Shown here piece after piece: positions 25,510 through 34,161 of a DNA stretch of 64,000 nucleotides. The DNA is from Pseudomonas fluorescens. Lineage in GTDB: Bacteria; Pseudomonadota; Gammaproteobacteria; Pseudomonadales; Pseudomonadaceae. The stretch is taken from positions 3,009,501 to 3,073,500 of the forward strand of contig NZ_LR134318.1 in the NCBI RefSeq assembly GCF_900636825.1. Direction: 5' to 3'. Within the stretch, counting starts at the first letter, position 1, and every line of letters starts with the position of its first letter. The notes beneath the pieces were generated by a model. It did no database searches and was not told the origin of the DNA. It worked only from the letters and a program-made list of their open reading frames with translations. The translations under genes and the position numbers were made by a program.

Positions 25510-26427
25510 CTAGAAAACAAAGCTATGGCCGAGCTCTTCTTCCATCCATTCGAGGAACCGCCGAACGCGCGGAAAACTCGAGTGTGCCCTCGGGAACACC
25601 AGATGATGGGCGGCGACAGGTGAACTCAGTGCTTGCGGCGCGACCTCGACCAAGGCACCGCTTGATAAATACTTTTGCGCGAGCAGTGCACTTTCCAGAG
25701 CGAAACCCAAACCGTGGCTTGCCGCTTCGAGGGTCATGTACGAACGGTCGAAACTCAGCGCGTAAGGATTTTCGGGTCTTGCCAGACCATGCTGGGCGAA
25801 CCACTCCGGCCACCTGAGGAGCGTTGCCTCAGAAAGAATCAGATCCGCCGCCAGCAGATCCGCTGCGGTATTGATCGGGCAACGAGCCAGCAGCTTCGGC
25901 GAGGCAAGGACGGCGAACGTTTCGTTGCGCACAGTGCGGACTTCGTAGCTGGGCCAGTTGGGTCGTCCGTGGCGGATATCGACGTCAATCTTGTCCTGGC
26001 TGAAATGCAGCGACTCATAGGAACAGGAGAGGTTTATCTGAATATCCGGGTTACTCATTCGGAAAGCTTCAAGCCGAGGCATGAGCCAGAGCAATCCAAA
26101 ACTGGGAGAGGAATGAAGTCTGAGGCAGTCCAGACTCACGTCACTCGCCGCCCGCTCCGTTGCGACTTCCAGACTCTGCAAGAGACCGGAAATATCCTTC
26201 AGATACTGCTCGCCAACAGGCGTCAGTGTCACTCCGCGAGCGGCCCTGACAAACAGCTGTCGCCCGATCATCACTTCCAGTTTAGCTAACTGATGGCTCA
26301 CCGCAGACGGTGTGAGATCAAGCACCTCGGCCGCTCGGGCGAGATTGCCGAAACGGGCTGTCTGCTCGAAGGCTTGAATTGCCCTCAGCGGTGGCAGATT
26401 GAATGAGGGATTTTCGTCGTTGCGCAT
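25510..26427 (-). CDS. LysR-type transcriptional regulator (GcvA-like)
   Basis: A 305-residue regulator. The N-terminal winged helix-turn-helix is PLRAIQAFEQTARFGNLARA through LTPSAVSHQLAKLE, the GcvA/AmpR-like arrangement with leucine-rich N-terminus. An effector-binding domain follows. GGAA precedes the ATG. It diverges from the SDR-MFS-transketolase operon across 191 bases, which contain CTCGGC-N5-GCCGAG at 26543-26559, so it probably controls that operon and itself. The co-inducer would be the substrate of that pathway and cannot be deduced. Confidence 0.87.
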   Translation of the reverse strand: MRNDENPSFNLPPLRAIQAFEQTARFGNLARAAEVLDLTPSAVSHQLAKLEVMIGRQLFVRAARGVTLTPVGEQYLKDISGLLQSLEVATERAASDVSLDCLRLHSSPSFGLLWLMPRLEAFRMSNPDIQINLSCSYESLHFSQDKIDVDIRHGRPNWPSYEVRTVRNETFAVLASPKLLARCPINTAADLLAADLILSEATLLRWPEWFAQHGLARPENPYALSFDRSYMTLEAASHGLGFALESALLAQKYLSSGALVEVAPQALSSPVAAHHLVFPRAHSSFPRVRRFLEWMEEELGHSFVF

Positions 26428-26542
26428 CAGACGTGTTCCTTGTTTTTCTGGGCGTTACGGAGACAGTGTGCACTCGCTACTCAGCAACCTGGAGGCCCGA
26501 GAGGTGAATTTTTTTCATCGACCAGTGACGTTAGCATTATTG

Positions 26543-26559
26543 CTCGGCACTGCGCCGAG
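26543..26559. promoter_or_regulatory. Inverted repeat in the LysR/SDR divergent region
   Basis: CTCGGC (26543-26548) and GCCGAG (26554-26559) flank ACTGC, midway between the LysR gene and the SDR start. It is a candidate regulator-binding site or a small hairpin. No T-N11-A site stands out more clearly. Confidence 0.35.
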
Positions 26560-26618
26560 GAACACTCTGAATCATCGATCAATGAATCGAACCATAAAAA
26601 CAATCAGAGGTAATCCTC

Positions 26619-27368
26619 ATGCTTCTTCAAGGTAAAGTCGCCATCATCACTGGCGCAGCGTCGGAACGTGGTATCGGCCGTGCAACCGCAGTGACCTTTG
26701 CCAACCACGGCGCCCGCGTGGTTATCCTCGATCTGGACGAGGCCGCTGCACGTGACGCAGCCGCCGCCCTCGGCGAAGGTCATTTGGGACTCGCAGCCAA
26801 CGTTGCGGACGAAACCCAGGTCAAACTCGCTGTCGCTAAAGTCATCGAGCGATTCGGACGTATCGACGTACTCGTCAACAACGCCGGTATTACCCAACCG
26901 ATCAAGACCCTGGACATCCGCCCTGCCGATTACGACAAGGTTCTGGATGTCAGCCTGCGCGGTACATTGCTGATGTCACAAGCCGTCATTCCTACCATGC
27001 GCAGTCAGGCTTCAGGCAGCATCGTGTGCATGTCCTCTGTGTCCGCCCAACGCGGCGGCGGCATTTTCGGCGGCCCCCACTACAGCGCCGCGAAAGCCGG
27101 TGTTCTCGGACTGGGCAAAGCCATGGCGCGAGAGTTCGGTAGCGAAAATATCCGGGTTAATTCCATCACGCCTGGCTTGATACATACCGATATCACCGGC
27201 GGTCTCATGCAGGATGAACGTCGCCACGCGATCATCGAGAGCATTCCGCTGGGTCGCCTGGGCGCCGCTCAGGATGTTGCCAACGCGGCGTTGTTCCTCG
27301 CTAGCGACCTGTCCTCTTACCTCACCGGGATCACCCTGGATGTGAACGGCGGTATGTTGATCCACTGA
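26619..27368 (+). CDS. Short-chain dehydrogenase/reductase
   Basis: A 249-residue classical SDR, an NAD(P)-dependent alcohol/ketone oxidoreductase. TGAASERGIGRA is the dinucleotide loop, D58-type NVAD and LVNNAG follow, then the catalytic serine in CMSSVSAQ and the YSAAK tetrad. The acidic residue after beta-2 (VVILDLDEA) suggests NAD rather than NADP. AGAGG precedes the ATG. It is the first gene of an operon with MFS, split transketolase and esterase, so oxidation of a sugar, polyol or hydroxy-acid to a ketose-like product is a reasonable guess. Annotations as FabG would be misleading. Confidence 0.85.
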   Translation: MLLQGKVAIITGAASERGIGRATAVTFANHGARVVILDLDEAAARDAAAALGEGHLGLAANVADETQVKLAVAKVIERFGRIDVLVNNAGITQPIKTLDIRPADYDKVLDVSLRGTLLMSQAVIPTMRSQASGSIVCMSSVSAQRGGGIFGGPHYSAAKAGVLGLGKAMAREFGSENIRVNSITPGLIHTDITGGLMQDERRHAIIESIPLGRLGAAQDVANAALFLASDLSSYLTGITLDVNGGMLIH

Positions 27369-27462
27369 CGCAAGTGGCGGGTCGCATCGGCCCATAAAGT
27401 TCTGGATCGAAGGTACGCCGGGTTCATACCGGCGTTCTATAAAAACAAGAGATCAGACTGAC

Positions 27463-28767
27463 ATGATTACTTCCACCATGACCCTCGACGCTGCTGCCTC
27501 GGTTCGGTCAAGCGCCTACCGTAAAACCGCCTGGCGCTTGATGCCGTTTCTGATGCTGTGCTACCTGTGCGCTTACCTTGACCGGGTCAACGTAGGGTTC
27601 GCCAAGCTTCAGATGATGAGCGACCTCTCGTTAAGCGAGACCGTTTACGGGCTCGGCGCGGGGGTGTTTTTTCTCGGATATTTCCTTTGTGAGGTGCCGA
27701 GCAATCTGATCCTCCACAAGGTGGGTGCCCGACGCTGGATCGCGCGCATCATGATCTCGTGGGGCATCATTTCCGCCCTCTTCGCTTTCGTTGAAACGGC
27801 GTGGCAATTCTATGCGCTGCGCTTTTTGCTTGGCGTCGCAGAAGCAGGTCTTGCGCCCGGTCTGTTGCTCTATCTCACTTATTGGTTTCCTTCCTATCGT
27901 CGCGCGAAAATGACCGTGCTGTGGTTCATCGCCATTCCGCTTTCCGGAATGGTCGGCGGGCCGCTTTCAGGCTGGATCATGACGGAGTTCGCAGGGTTTC
28001 ACGGCTGGGCTGGCTGGCAATGGATGTTCGTTCTGGAGGCCATTCCGACGGTGGTGGTTGGGCTTTTGGTCCTGGCATACCTCAAGGATGGCGTGCATCA
28101 GGCCACGTGGCTGAGCGATGAAGAAAAGGAACTGGTCAGCAAGGAATTGGCCGAGGACAACAGCCAGAAAGTCACCCACGCTTCAGTGGCTGAATTTATC
28201 CGTGATCGCCGCCTGTGGATTCTCGCCTGCATCTACTTCTGCGTAGTCATGGGCCAGTATGCGATCACGTTCTGGTTGCCCACGCTGATCCGCAATGCTG
28301 GCGTTTCCGACGCGATGCACATCGGCTTGCTGACCAGCCTTCCCTACCTGTGCGCCATTGTCGCCATGATTCTGATGGGTCGTAGCGGGGACAAACACCA
28401 AGAGCGTCGTTGGCACCTGGTGGGGCCGATGATTGCGGGCGCCCTCGGTCTCGCGCTCGCCGCGGTATTTGGCGGCAGTCTGGTTCTATCGGTATTGAGC
28501 CTGTGCCTGGCGGCGGCGGGTGTGCTTTCTGCCTCGTCACTTTTCTGGATGCTGCCGACCACATTGCTGGGCGGAGTTTCCGCTGCGGCGGGCATCGCCG
28601 GCATCAACAGCTTTGCCAATCTCGCAGGGTTCTGCTCGCCCTATTTGATTGGCTGGATCACCACCACGACCGGTTCAAGCGCCATCGGCATGTATCTGAT
28701 CACTGGCGTGCTGTGCATCGGCGCCTGTCTGGTACTGCGCATTCCTGCCGCCTCGGTCAATCGTTGA
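27463..28767 (+). CDS. MFS transporter, anion:cation symporter (ACS) type
   Basis: A 434-residue, 12-helix major facilitator. The segment PFLMLCYLCAYLDRVNVGFAKLQM in helix 1 is the D-R-x-N-x-G/A-F-A signature of the ACS family, which carries sugar acids, phthalate, tartrate and similar organic anions. FLGVAEAGLAPGLLLYLTYW in helix 4 agrees. The gene is 94 bases after the SDR and 19 before the transketolase subunits. It is presumably the uptake system for the operon's substrate, which suggests an acidic sugar derivative. Confidence 0.87.
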   Translation: MITSTMTLDAAASVRSSAYRKTAWRLMPFLMLCYLCAYLDRVNVGFAKLQMMSDLSLSETVYGLGAGVFFLGYFLCEVPSNLILHKVGARRWIARIMISWGIISALFAFVETAWQFYALRFLLGVAEAGLAPGLLLYLTYWFPSYRRAKMTVLWFIAIPLSGMVGGPLSGWIMTEFAGFHGWAGWQWMFVLEAIPTVVVGLLVLAYLKDGVHQATWLSDEEKELVSKELAEDNSQKVTHASVAEFIRDRRLWILACIYFCVVMGQYAITFWLPTLIRNAGVSDAMHIGLLTSLPYLCAIVAMILMGRSGDKHQERRWHLVGPMIAGALGLALAAVFGGSLVLSVLSLCLAAAGVLSASSLFWMLPTTLLGGVSAAAGIAGINSFANLAGFCSPYLIGWITTTTGSSAIGMYLITGVLCIGACLVLRIPAASVNR

Positions 28768-28786
28768 GTTAACGGAGAATTCCCCC

Positions 28787-29635
28787 ATGACTGCCGATCC
28801 ATCTCATGCGCCGTCCACCACTTTGGTGCAGCGCGCGCACAATATTCGCCGCCACGCTTTACGCATGGGCCAGGTCCAAGGCCAGGGTTACGTCGGTCAG
28901 GCCTTAGGCGCTGCAGACCTGCTGGCCGTGGCGTATTTTCACGCGATGGCCTACAAGCCCGAAGACCCGGAATGGGAACAGCGCGATCGCTTCTACCTCT
29001 CCATCGGCCACTACGCGATCGCACTCTATGCAGCGTTGATCGAAGCTGAAATCGTGCCCCTGGATGAGCTTGAAACTTATGGCTCAGACGACAGCCGCTT
29101 GCCGATGTCCGGCATGGCCACGTACACACCGGGCATGGAAATTACCGGCGGCTCCCTTGGCCAGGGTCTGGGAATCGCAGTGGGCGCCTGCCTCGGTCTG
29201 AAGCGCAAGAAGTCCGCTTCGTTCGTTTACAACCTGCTATCGGACGGCGAACTGAATGAAGGCTCGACCTGGGAAGCGGTGATGTCGGCCTCTCATTGGA
29301 AACTCGACAACCTCATCGCAATTGTCGACGTTAACAATCAACAAGCCGATGGACGCTCCAGCGAGGTGTTGGCGTTTGAACCCATCGTCGATCGATGGCA
29401 AGCGTTCGGCTGGTTCACCCAACGTGTGGACGGTAACGATCTGGACGCATTGGTAAAGGCGTTCGATGCGGCGCGCAACCATCCAGCCGATCAGCCCAGA
29501 GTGATTATCTGCGATACCAAAATGGGCAAAGGTGTGCCGTTTCTGGAAACCCGCGAGAAGGCGCACTTCATCCGCGTCGATGAACACGAATGGGATCTGG
29601 CCTTGAACAATCTCGAAGAGGGGAAAACTGCATGA
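28787..29635 (+). CDS. Transketolase, N-terminal subunit
   Basis: A 282-residue thiamine-diphosphate enzyme half. The TPP/Mg motif is LLSDGELNEGSTWEAVMSA (GDGE form), with VDVNNQQADG completing the metal site. GQVQGQGYVGQALGAADLLA and SIGHYAIALYAALIE match the N-terminal Pyr-binding layout of split transketolases. CGGAG stands before the ATG. Its stop overlaps the start of the next gene (ATGA), fitting a 1:1 complex. Split transketolases of this kind serve dedicated pathways, such as apulose-4-phosphate transfer in apiose use. No kinase is nearby, so the acceptor is open. Confidence 0.88.
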   Translation: MTADPSHAPSTTLVQRAHNIRRHALRMGQVQGQGYVGQALGAADLLAVAYFHAMAYKPEDPEWEQRDRFYLSIGHYAIALYAALIEAEIVPLDELETYGSDDSRLPMSGMATYTPGMEITGGSLGQGLGIAVGACLGLKRKKSASFVYNLLSDGELNEGSTWEAVMSASHWKLDNLIAIVDVNNQQADGRSSEVLAFEPIVDRWQAFGWFTQRVDGNDLDALVKAFDAARNHPADQPRVIICDTKMGKGVPFLETREKAHFIRVDEHEWDLALNNLEEGKTA

Positions 29636-30654
29636 GCACTACCAATACCAATACGGCTCCGGCGCCCGTGACCGTGAAGAAAAAACTGACGACCTCTGCG
29701 ATGATTGCTTCAATTGCCTCTGAAGGTCAGGCAACAAAATCTGCGCCCTTTGGCCACGCCTTGGCAGCACTCGCGGATCAGCGATCGGACATCGTCGGCT
29801 TGTCCGCCGATTTGTCGAAATACACGGATCTGCACATCTTCGCGCAAGCTCACCCCGACCGTTTTTATCAGATGGGCATGGCTGAGCAGTTGCTGATGAG
29901 CGCGGCCGCCGGCATGGCTCGGGAAGGCTTTGTGCCGTTTGCCACTACCTATGCGGTGTTTGCCTCCCGTCGCGCCTACGACTTCATCTGCATGGCGATA
30001 GCCGAAGAAAACCTCAACGTCAAGATTGTCTGCGGCTTGCCTGGCTTGACCACCGGTTACGGCCCAAGCCACCAGGCTACCGATGACCTGGCGATCTTCC
30101 GCGCCATGCCAAACCTGATGATCGTCGATCCGTGCGACGCGCTGGAAATCGAGCAGGCCGTGCCGGCAATCGCTGCGCATCAAGGCCCGGTTTACATGCG
30201 CCTGCTACGGGGCAACGTGCCGTTGGTCCTGGACGAGTACGGCTACAAATTCGAGATCGGCAAAGCCAAGACCCTGCGCACCGGCAATGATGTGTTGATC
30301 ATTTCCACCGGTCTGATGACCATGCGTTCACTGGAAGCGGCGAAAGAACTCCAGGCGGACGGCATCGATGTCGCCGTCCTGCACGTTCCGACCATCAAGC
30401 CACTGGATGAACAAACCATTCTGGCCGAGGCGCGCAAGTCGGGCCGCCTGGTGGTGACCGCAGAAAACAGCTCGATTATCGGTGGCCTCGGCGAGGCGGT
30501 TGCCGGGTTGTTGCTGCGCAATGGCGTCACGCCGACCTTCCGGCAAATCGCTTTGCCCGACGCATTTCTGGACGCAGGCGCTCTGCCGACGCTACATGAT
30601 CGGTATGGCATCTCGACGCCCGCCGTTTGTGCGCAAATCAAAGCCTGGTTGTAG
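29632..30654 (+). CDS. Transketolase, C-terminal subunit
   Basis: A 340-residue partner of the preceding subunit, carrying the pyrimidine-binding and C-terminal domains. The conserved MGMAEQLLMSAAAGMAREGF holds the glutamate that activates TPP. PGLTTGYGPSHQATDDLAIF is the substrate-channel loop, and the C-terminal domain starts near YKFEIGKAKTL. The start ATG at 29632 overlaps the N-subunit stop, with GAGGGG upstream. A longer frame to 29590 lies in the previous gene. Together the two polypeptides equal one complete transketolase. Confidence 0.88.
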   Translation: MSTTNTNTAPAPVTVKKKLTTSAMIASIASEGQATKSAPFGHALAALADQRSDIVGLSADLSKYTDLHIFAQAHPDRFYQMGMAEQLLMSAAAGMAREGFVPFATTYAVFASRRAYDFICMAIAEENLNVKIVCGLPGLTTGYGPSHQATDDLAIFRAMPNLMIVDPCDALEIEQAVPAIAAHQGPVYMRLLRGNVPLVLDEYGYKFEIGKAKTLRTGNDVLIISTGLMTMRSLEAAKELQADGIDVAVLHVPTIKPLDEQTILAEARKSGRLVVTAENSSIIGGLGEAVAGLLLRNGVTPTFRQIALPDAFLDAGALPTLHDRYGISTPAVCAQIKAWL

Positions 30655-30676
30655 CGGCATCTTGTTGTAGTTCATC

Positions 30677-30710
30677 GTGAAGAGCGCTTCGATGAGGGGC
30701 GCCTCTTCAC
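30677..30710. repeat. Hairpin after the transketolase genes
   Basis: GTGAAGAG (30677-30684) pairs with CTCTTCAC (30703-30710), with further GC pairing inside. There is no T-run, so it may stabilise or attenuate the mRNA between the transketolase and esterase genes rather than terminate it. Confidence 0.5.
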
Positions 30711-30730
30711 ATGAGAAAAGGGGCGCAGTC

Positions 30731-31678
30731 TTGAAACCACATGAATTGCTGGATCCCGCTTTCCGAAGCTTTTTGACGCCCGGCGCGGAACAAGCCTGGG
30801 CGCTGGATACGCTGCCTGCCATCAGGGAGCGCGTCCACGCAACATTCAAACCGACAGTGCAAGCCCGTTGCGAGTCGGTATGGACAGCAACTTTTGATGG
30901 AGCGCAGTTGCGTCTGTGTCTTTACCAGCCCGATGTCGCGGCACAGGGCAAGGTTCTACCTGTAATCCTGTACATCCATGGCGGTGGTTTCGTCCTCGGA
31001 CAACCTGAAATGGCAGACGACTATCTGGCAGAACTGGCCGAAGAATTGGGCGCACTGATAGTGGCTGTTGATTACCGCCTTGCACCCGAACACCCCTTCC
31101 CCATTCCTCTTGAAGACTGCTACACGGCGCTTGGCTGGTTATTCGAAAATCGCCAAGACTTCAATATCGACACCCGTAAACTGGTCGTCATGGGGCACAG
31201 CGCCGGCGGCGGACTGGCTGCAGCGCTGGCTATTCTGGCTCGTGATCGAGGCACCTACCCCATCGCGGCACAAGTCCTGATCTATCCGATGCTGGATTAT
31301 CGAACAGGCACTGCCGACTCGCCGCACAAGAACAGCACTACCGGAACAATCGGCTGGAAGCCTGAGCCCAACCTGTTCTGCTGGAGTTGCCTGCGCGGCG
31401 ACTATGCACTCGATGATGAAAGAATCGGCTGGTTTTCACCGGCAATGCAGACAGACTTGAGCGGTCTGCCACCGACTTATATCTCGGTAGGCGCACTTGA
31501 TCTATTTCTGGAAGAGGATGCCGCTTTCGCATTGAGGCTGTCTCGCTCAGGCATCGCCGTACAGTTCCATATTTACCCCGGCGCGCCGCATATGTTCGAC
31601 CAGAATCCGGGCCACGTAACTGACCAGTCTGCCCACGACATCGTCCGAGCTTTGAGGCGTGCGATAGCAAGCGAGTAG
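30731..31678 (+). CDS. Alpha/beta hydrolase, HSL-family esterase/lipase
   Basis: A 315-residue serine hydrolase. The oxyanion-hole motif YIHGGGFVLG and nucleophile elbow VVMGHSAGGGLAA are diagnostic of the hormone-sensitive-lipase family. The acid is in VGALDLFLEED and the histidine in YPGAPHMFDQ. The frame is open from GTG 30677, but that codon lies in a hairpin without a ribosome site. TTG 30731 has AGGGG 7 bases before it and gives the usual HSL length. It is the last gene of the SDR-MFS-transketolase operon and could release a pathway substrate from an ester or lactone. No signal peptide. Confidence 0.8.
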   Translation: MKPHELLDPAFRSFLTPGAEQAWALDTLPAIRERVHATFKPTVQARCESVWTATFDGAQLRLCLYQPDVAAQGKVLPVILYIHGGGFVLGQPEMADDYLAELAEELGALIVAVDYRLAPEHPFPIPLEDCYTALGWLFENRQDFNIDTRKLVVMGHSAGGGLAAALAILARDRGTYPIAAQVLIYPMLDYRTGTADSPHKNSTTGTIGWKPEPNLFCWSCLRGDYALDDERIGWFSPAMQTDLSGLPPTYISVGALDLFLEEDAAFALRLSRSGIAVQFHIYPGAPHMFDQNPGHVTDQSAHDIVRALRRAIASE

Positions 31679-31696
31679 GAAATGCTGAGCCACAGA

Positions 31697-31717
31697 AAAG
31701 GGCCACTTGGGCCCTTT
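31697..31717. terminator. Bidirectional terminator
   Basis: AAAGGGCC (31697-31704) and GGCCCTTT (31710-31717) with a 5-base loop separate the convergent esterase and iron-permease-like genes. A and T runs flank the stem on both sides. Confidence 0.8.
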
Positions 31718-31739
31718 CGTTGAAACCACAGAGGCTTTG

Positions 31740-32111
31740 TCAGATTGGCTCTACGTCAATCTCGCTCGCTTCACCAAGCGCGCGGTATTGATCGCGGAGC
31801 TTTCTCAGCTCGCGCGCTTCCATTTTCTCCAGACCCAAGCTGGCATTTTGCGCTGCATTCGTCGCTCGAATGAGTTCATCGATCTTCAGATGCAGAATGT
31901 CATTGTCTCGGTTTTGCGTATTCTGAATCAGGAAAACCATCAGGAATGTGATGATCGTCGTCGAGGCGTTGATGATGAGTTGCCAAGTGTCGTTGTAGTG
32001 GAAGTACGGCCCTGTTGCGGCCCAGGCGACGATCAAAAGGATCGCCGTCAAAAAGGTTTTTGGGCTGCCCGCCCAGTTGGACAGTGCCTGGCAAAAACGT
32101 GCGAATTTCAT
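31740..32111 (-). CDS. Low-affinity iron permease-family membrane protein
   Basis: A 123-residue protein with two hydrophobic helices (SPKTFLTAILLIVAWAATGP and INASTTIITFLMVFLIQNTQ). It carries the motif WQLIINASTTIITFLMVFLI followed by QNTQNRDNDILHLKIDELI, the hallmark of the short bacterial members of the Fet4 low-affinity iron permease family. Transport by these short forms is not established. AGAGG lies 7 bases before the ATG at 32111. The frame open to 32171 is a poor N-terminus. It is monocistronic. Confidence 0.8.
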   Translation of the reverse strand: MKFARFCQALSNWAGSPKTFLTAILLIVAWAATGPYFHYNDTWQLIINASTTIITFLMVFLIQNTQNRDNDILHLKIDELIRATNAAQNASLGLEKMEARELRKLRDQYRALGEASEIDVEPI

Positions 32112-32254
32112 CTGGATACCTCTGGATAGACCCAAACATTGACCTCGTCTATCGCTGAAATACTTAGTCACATTCCAACCGCTCGTCGGTGTTAATGTGT
32201 TGAGGCAGAGATTGCGCCGGTTGAAGCGTTGCTAAACGGCCCGGTTTACCAGCC

Positions 32255-32333
32255 AAAAAGATCGCAGCCTGCGGCAGCTCCTACACTGGAATGCGCGATC
32301 CCCTGTAGGAGCTGGCGAAGCCTGCGATCTTTT
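32255..32333. repeat. REPIN: two REP units in inverted orientation
   Basis: AGATCGCAGCCTGCGGCAGC-TCCTACA on the left is mirrored by TGTAGGAGCTGGCGAAGCCT-GCGATCT on the right, around a short GC-rich centre. This is the paired REP form (REPIN) typical of P. fluorescens-group genomes. It sits between the divergently oriented membrane protein and the 3' end of the amidotransferase gene. Confidence 0.88.
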
Positions 32334-32367
32334 AAGACTTGCAGTCTTGGTCCTCCGCAGCGCTGGC

Positions 32368-33147
32368 TCAAAAAGTGTTGCGCGCGGGTGCTAAACCCAT
32401 CGAGCGCTGTTCCGCGCGCACCCGGCACGCTTCACCGAACGCCTGAAAGATCTTCAAATAATCCGCATGCGACATCACTTGCCACTCTGGATGCCATTGC
32501 ACGCCCAGGGCAAATCCTTTGCTGCCAGGCACCGACAGCGCTTCGATCAAACCATCCTGCGCTATCGCTTCGATCCGCAAGTTGTCAGCCACTCGTGCGA
32601 TGCCTTGCGCGTGCACCGAATTGACCTTGATCACCCCGCTCAGCCCAAGCTCCTCGAGCACGCCGCCGGGTTGCACGGTGACATCATGGGTTCGTGCGTA
32701 TTGTTCTTCGATGGCTTCGTCGTCAGGCGCTTCGTGCTCCGCACCCGCTTCGTCGAGTTGCTGGTGCAGCGTCCCGCCGAAAGCCACATTGAGCTCCTGC
32801 ACTCCGCGGCACAGGCCTAACACCGGCAACCCCGCCGCTATCGCCTCGCGCCAGAGTGGCAGCGTCAGTTGGTCCCGCGCCGGATCGTGCTGAGTGCCCG
32901 GCGGGCTTGGTGGGCCGCCGTAATGGCTGGGTTCGATATTTGAAGGCGCGCCTGTAAACAGCAGCCCGTCCACACTCGCGATAATCTGTGCAGGCTCGAG
33001 CAGATCCGGAAACATCGGCAAGATCAGCGGCAGGCCTTTGGCGGCACTGATCACGGCTCGGGAATTTTTGTCATCATTGATTTGCACGGCGTGCGGGCCG
33101 ATTTTCCACGAACTGGCCGTGACCCCGATGATAGGCAGTGGAGACAT
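32368..33147 (-). CDS. Gamma-glutamyl-GABA hydrolase-like class I glutamine amidotransferase (PuuD type)
   Basis: A 259-residue single-domain amidotransferase. The nucleophile is in VLGLCRGVQELNVAFGG and the His-Glu pair in GVQWHPEWQ, giving the Cys-His-Glu triad. GLLFTGAPSNIEPSHY is the oxyanion-side motif. PuuD relatives hydrolyse gamma-glutamylated amines in putrescine use, but no other puu gene is nearby. The start at 33147 has GGAGGAG directly upstream. The longer frame to 33267 does not. It diverges from the SRPBCC gene. Confidence 0.83.
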   Translation of the reverse strand: MSPLPIIGVTASSWKIGPHAVQINDDKNSRAVISAAKGLPLILPMFPDLLEPAQIIASVDGLLFTGAPSNIEPSHYGGPPSPPGTQHDPARDQLTLPLWREAIAAGLPVLGLCRGVQELNVAFGGTLHQQLDEAGAEHEAPDDEAIEEQYARTHDVTVQPGGVLEELGLSGVIKVNSVHAQGIARVADNLRIEAIAQDGLIEALSVPGSKGFALGVQWHPEWQVMSHADYLKIFQAFGEACRVRAEQRSMGLAPARNTF

Positions 33148-33330
33148 ATACTCCTCCGGCTGTGGTTGTTGATGCGATGCCTGCAGATATTGATATTCGC
33201 GAAATCCCGGCCGTTCATTTAAATCCGCAGAGCAACGCCAGGTGACCTTTCGTCCAGACGTGCGCAATACAGATGAACCTCAAACGGCGCAGTTTTTTCT
33301 ATCGCTAACAATCCGATGGAGAACTGCAAC

Positions 33331-34161
33331 ATGACTGACCATCCGTTGATCGCTACGCACTCCCCCAACCATCGCGCCCAACCCGGTGCGATGACCAGCG
33401 CCGAGCGCGCATTGTCACTTTCGGCCGGAGGCGCGCTGCTGTTGCATGGCTGGCGCAAGGGCGGCCTGACCGGCGCTCTGGAAATCGTTGCCGGGGCTTA
33501 TGGTATTTGGCGCGGTGCTGCCGGCCATTGTCGATTGAAACAAGCCCTCACGCCGACGCCCTTCGAACAGCAATTCAGCCGAGAGCATCACTGGCCGATC
33601 AGCGAAGCGATCACCCGCAGCGTGACGATCAACCGGCCATTGGAAGAAGTCCGCGACTTTATCGCCAGCGTCGACAATATCGGGCCGTTGCTGCGTTGGG
33701 TCGATAGCGTTGAGCAAATGACGCCCGACACCACCCGCTGGACGCTCCGCGCGCCGGCCAGTCGGCACTTGCAAACGACGCTGATTCGCCGCCCGGCCGA
33801 GGACGAAAATTCGCTGCATTGGCAGACCCCGGATCAGTCGAAGTGGCAGCACGATATTTCCGTGGCGCTGAGCCCTGCGCCTGCCGGTCGCGGTACTCAG
33901 GTCAAAGCCGTGGTCGTGTGCAAACCGGCCATGGGCAAACTCGGTTACGCGTTCGCCCGGGCGATCAGTCTGTTCAGTGACAAGGCTCTGCTCAATGGTT
34001 TGCAAGCCATCAAGCAGCAGTTGGAAACCGGCGAAGTCAGCAACAACCGCATGCGCCCCGAGGGCGACGACGATTTCTTTTACGTGCATGGCGAAACCGG
34101 GCATACCGCCGGACAAGGCGCGGTCAAGACCGGTGTGGCAATTGAAGGGGGGATTCACTGA
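33331..34161 (+). CDS. SRPBCC/cyclase-dehydrase-type protein
   Basis: A 276-residue protein in two parts. The N-terminus has glycine-rich hydrophobic stretches (ALSLSAGGALLLHGWRKGGL, EIVAGAYGIWRGAAG), probably two membrane-embedded or membrane-associated helices as in YgaP/DUF2892-like segments. A START-like SRPBCC domain follows (about 90-235), beginning SEAITRSVTINRPLEEVRDFI. The start ATG at 33331 has GGAG 9 bases upstream. An ATG at 33316 is less well placed. Its stop overlaps the dehydrogenase start, so the two are translationally coupled. This pair occurs in stress clusters of pseudomonads. Biochemical role unknown. Confidence 0.8.
   Translation: MTDHPLIATHSPNHRAQPGAMTSAERALSLSAGGALLLHGWRKGGLTGALEIVAGAYGIWRGAAGHCRLKQALTPTPFEQQFSREHHWPISEAITRSVTINRPLEEVRDFIASVDNIGPLLRWVDSVEQMTPDTTRWTLRAPASRHLQTTLIRRPAEDENSLHWQTPDQSKWQHDISVALSPAPAGRGTQVKAVVVCKPAMGKLGYAFARAISLFSDKALLNGLQAIKQQLETGEVSNNRMRPEGDDDFFYVHGETGHTAGQGAVKTGVAIEGGIH

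Noticed and set aside
26619..27368. Calling the SDR a fatty-acid FabG
   Set aside because: The operon context (sugar-type transporter, transketolase) and NAD-type residues argue against fatty acid synthesis.
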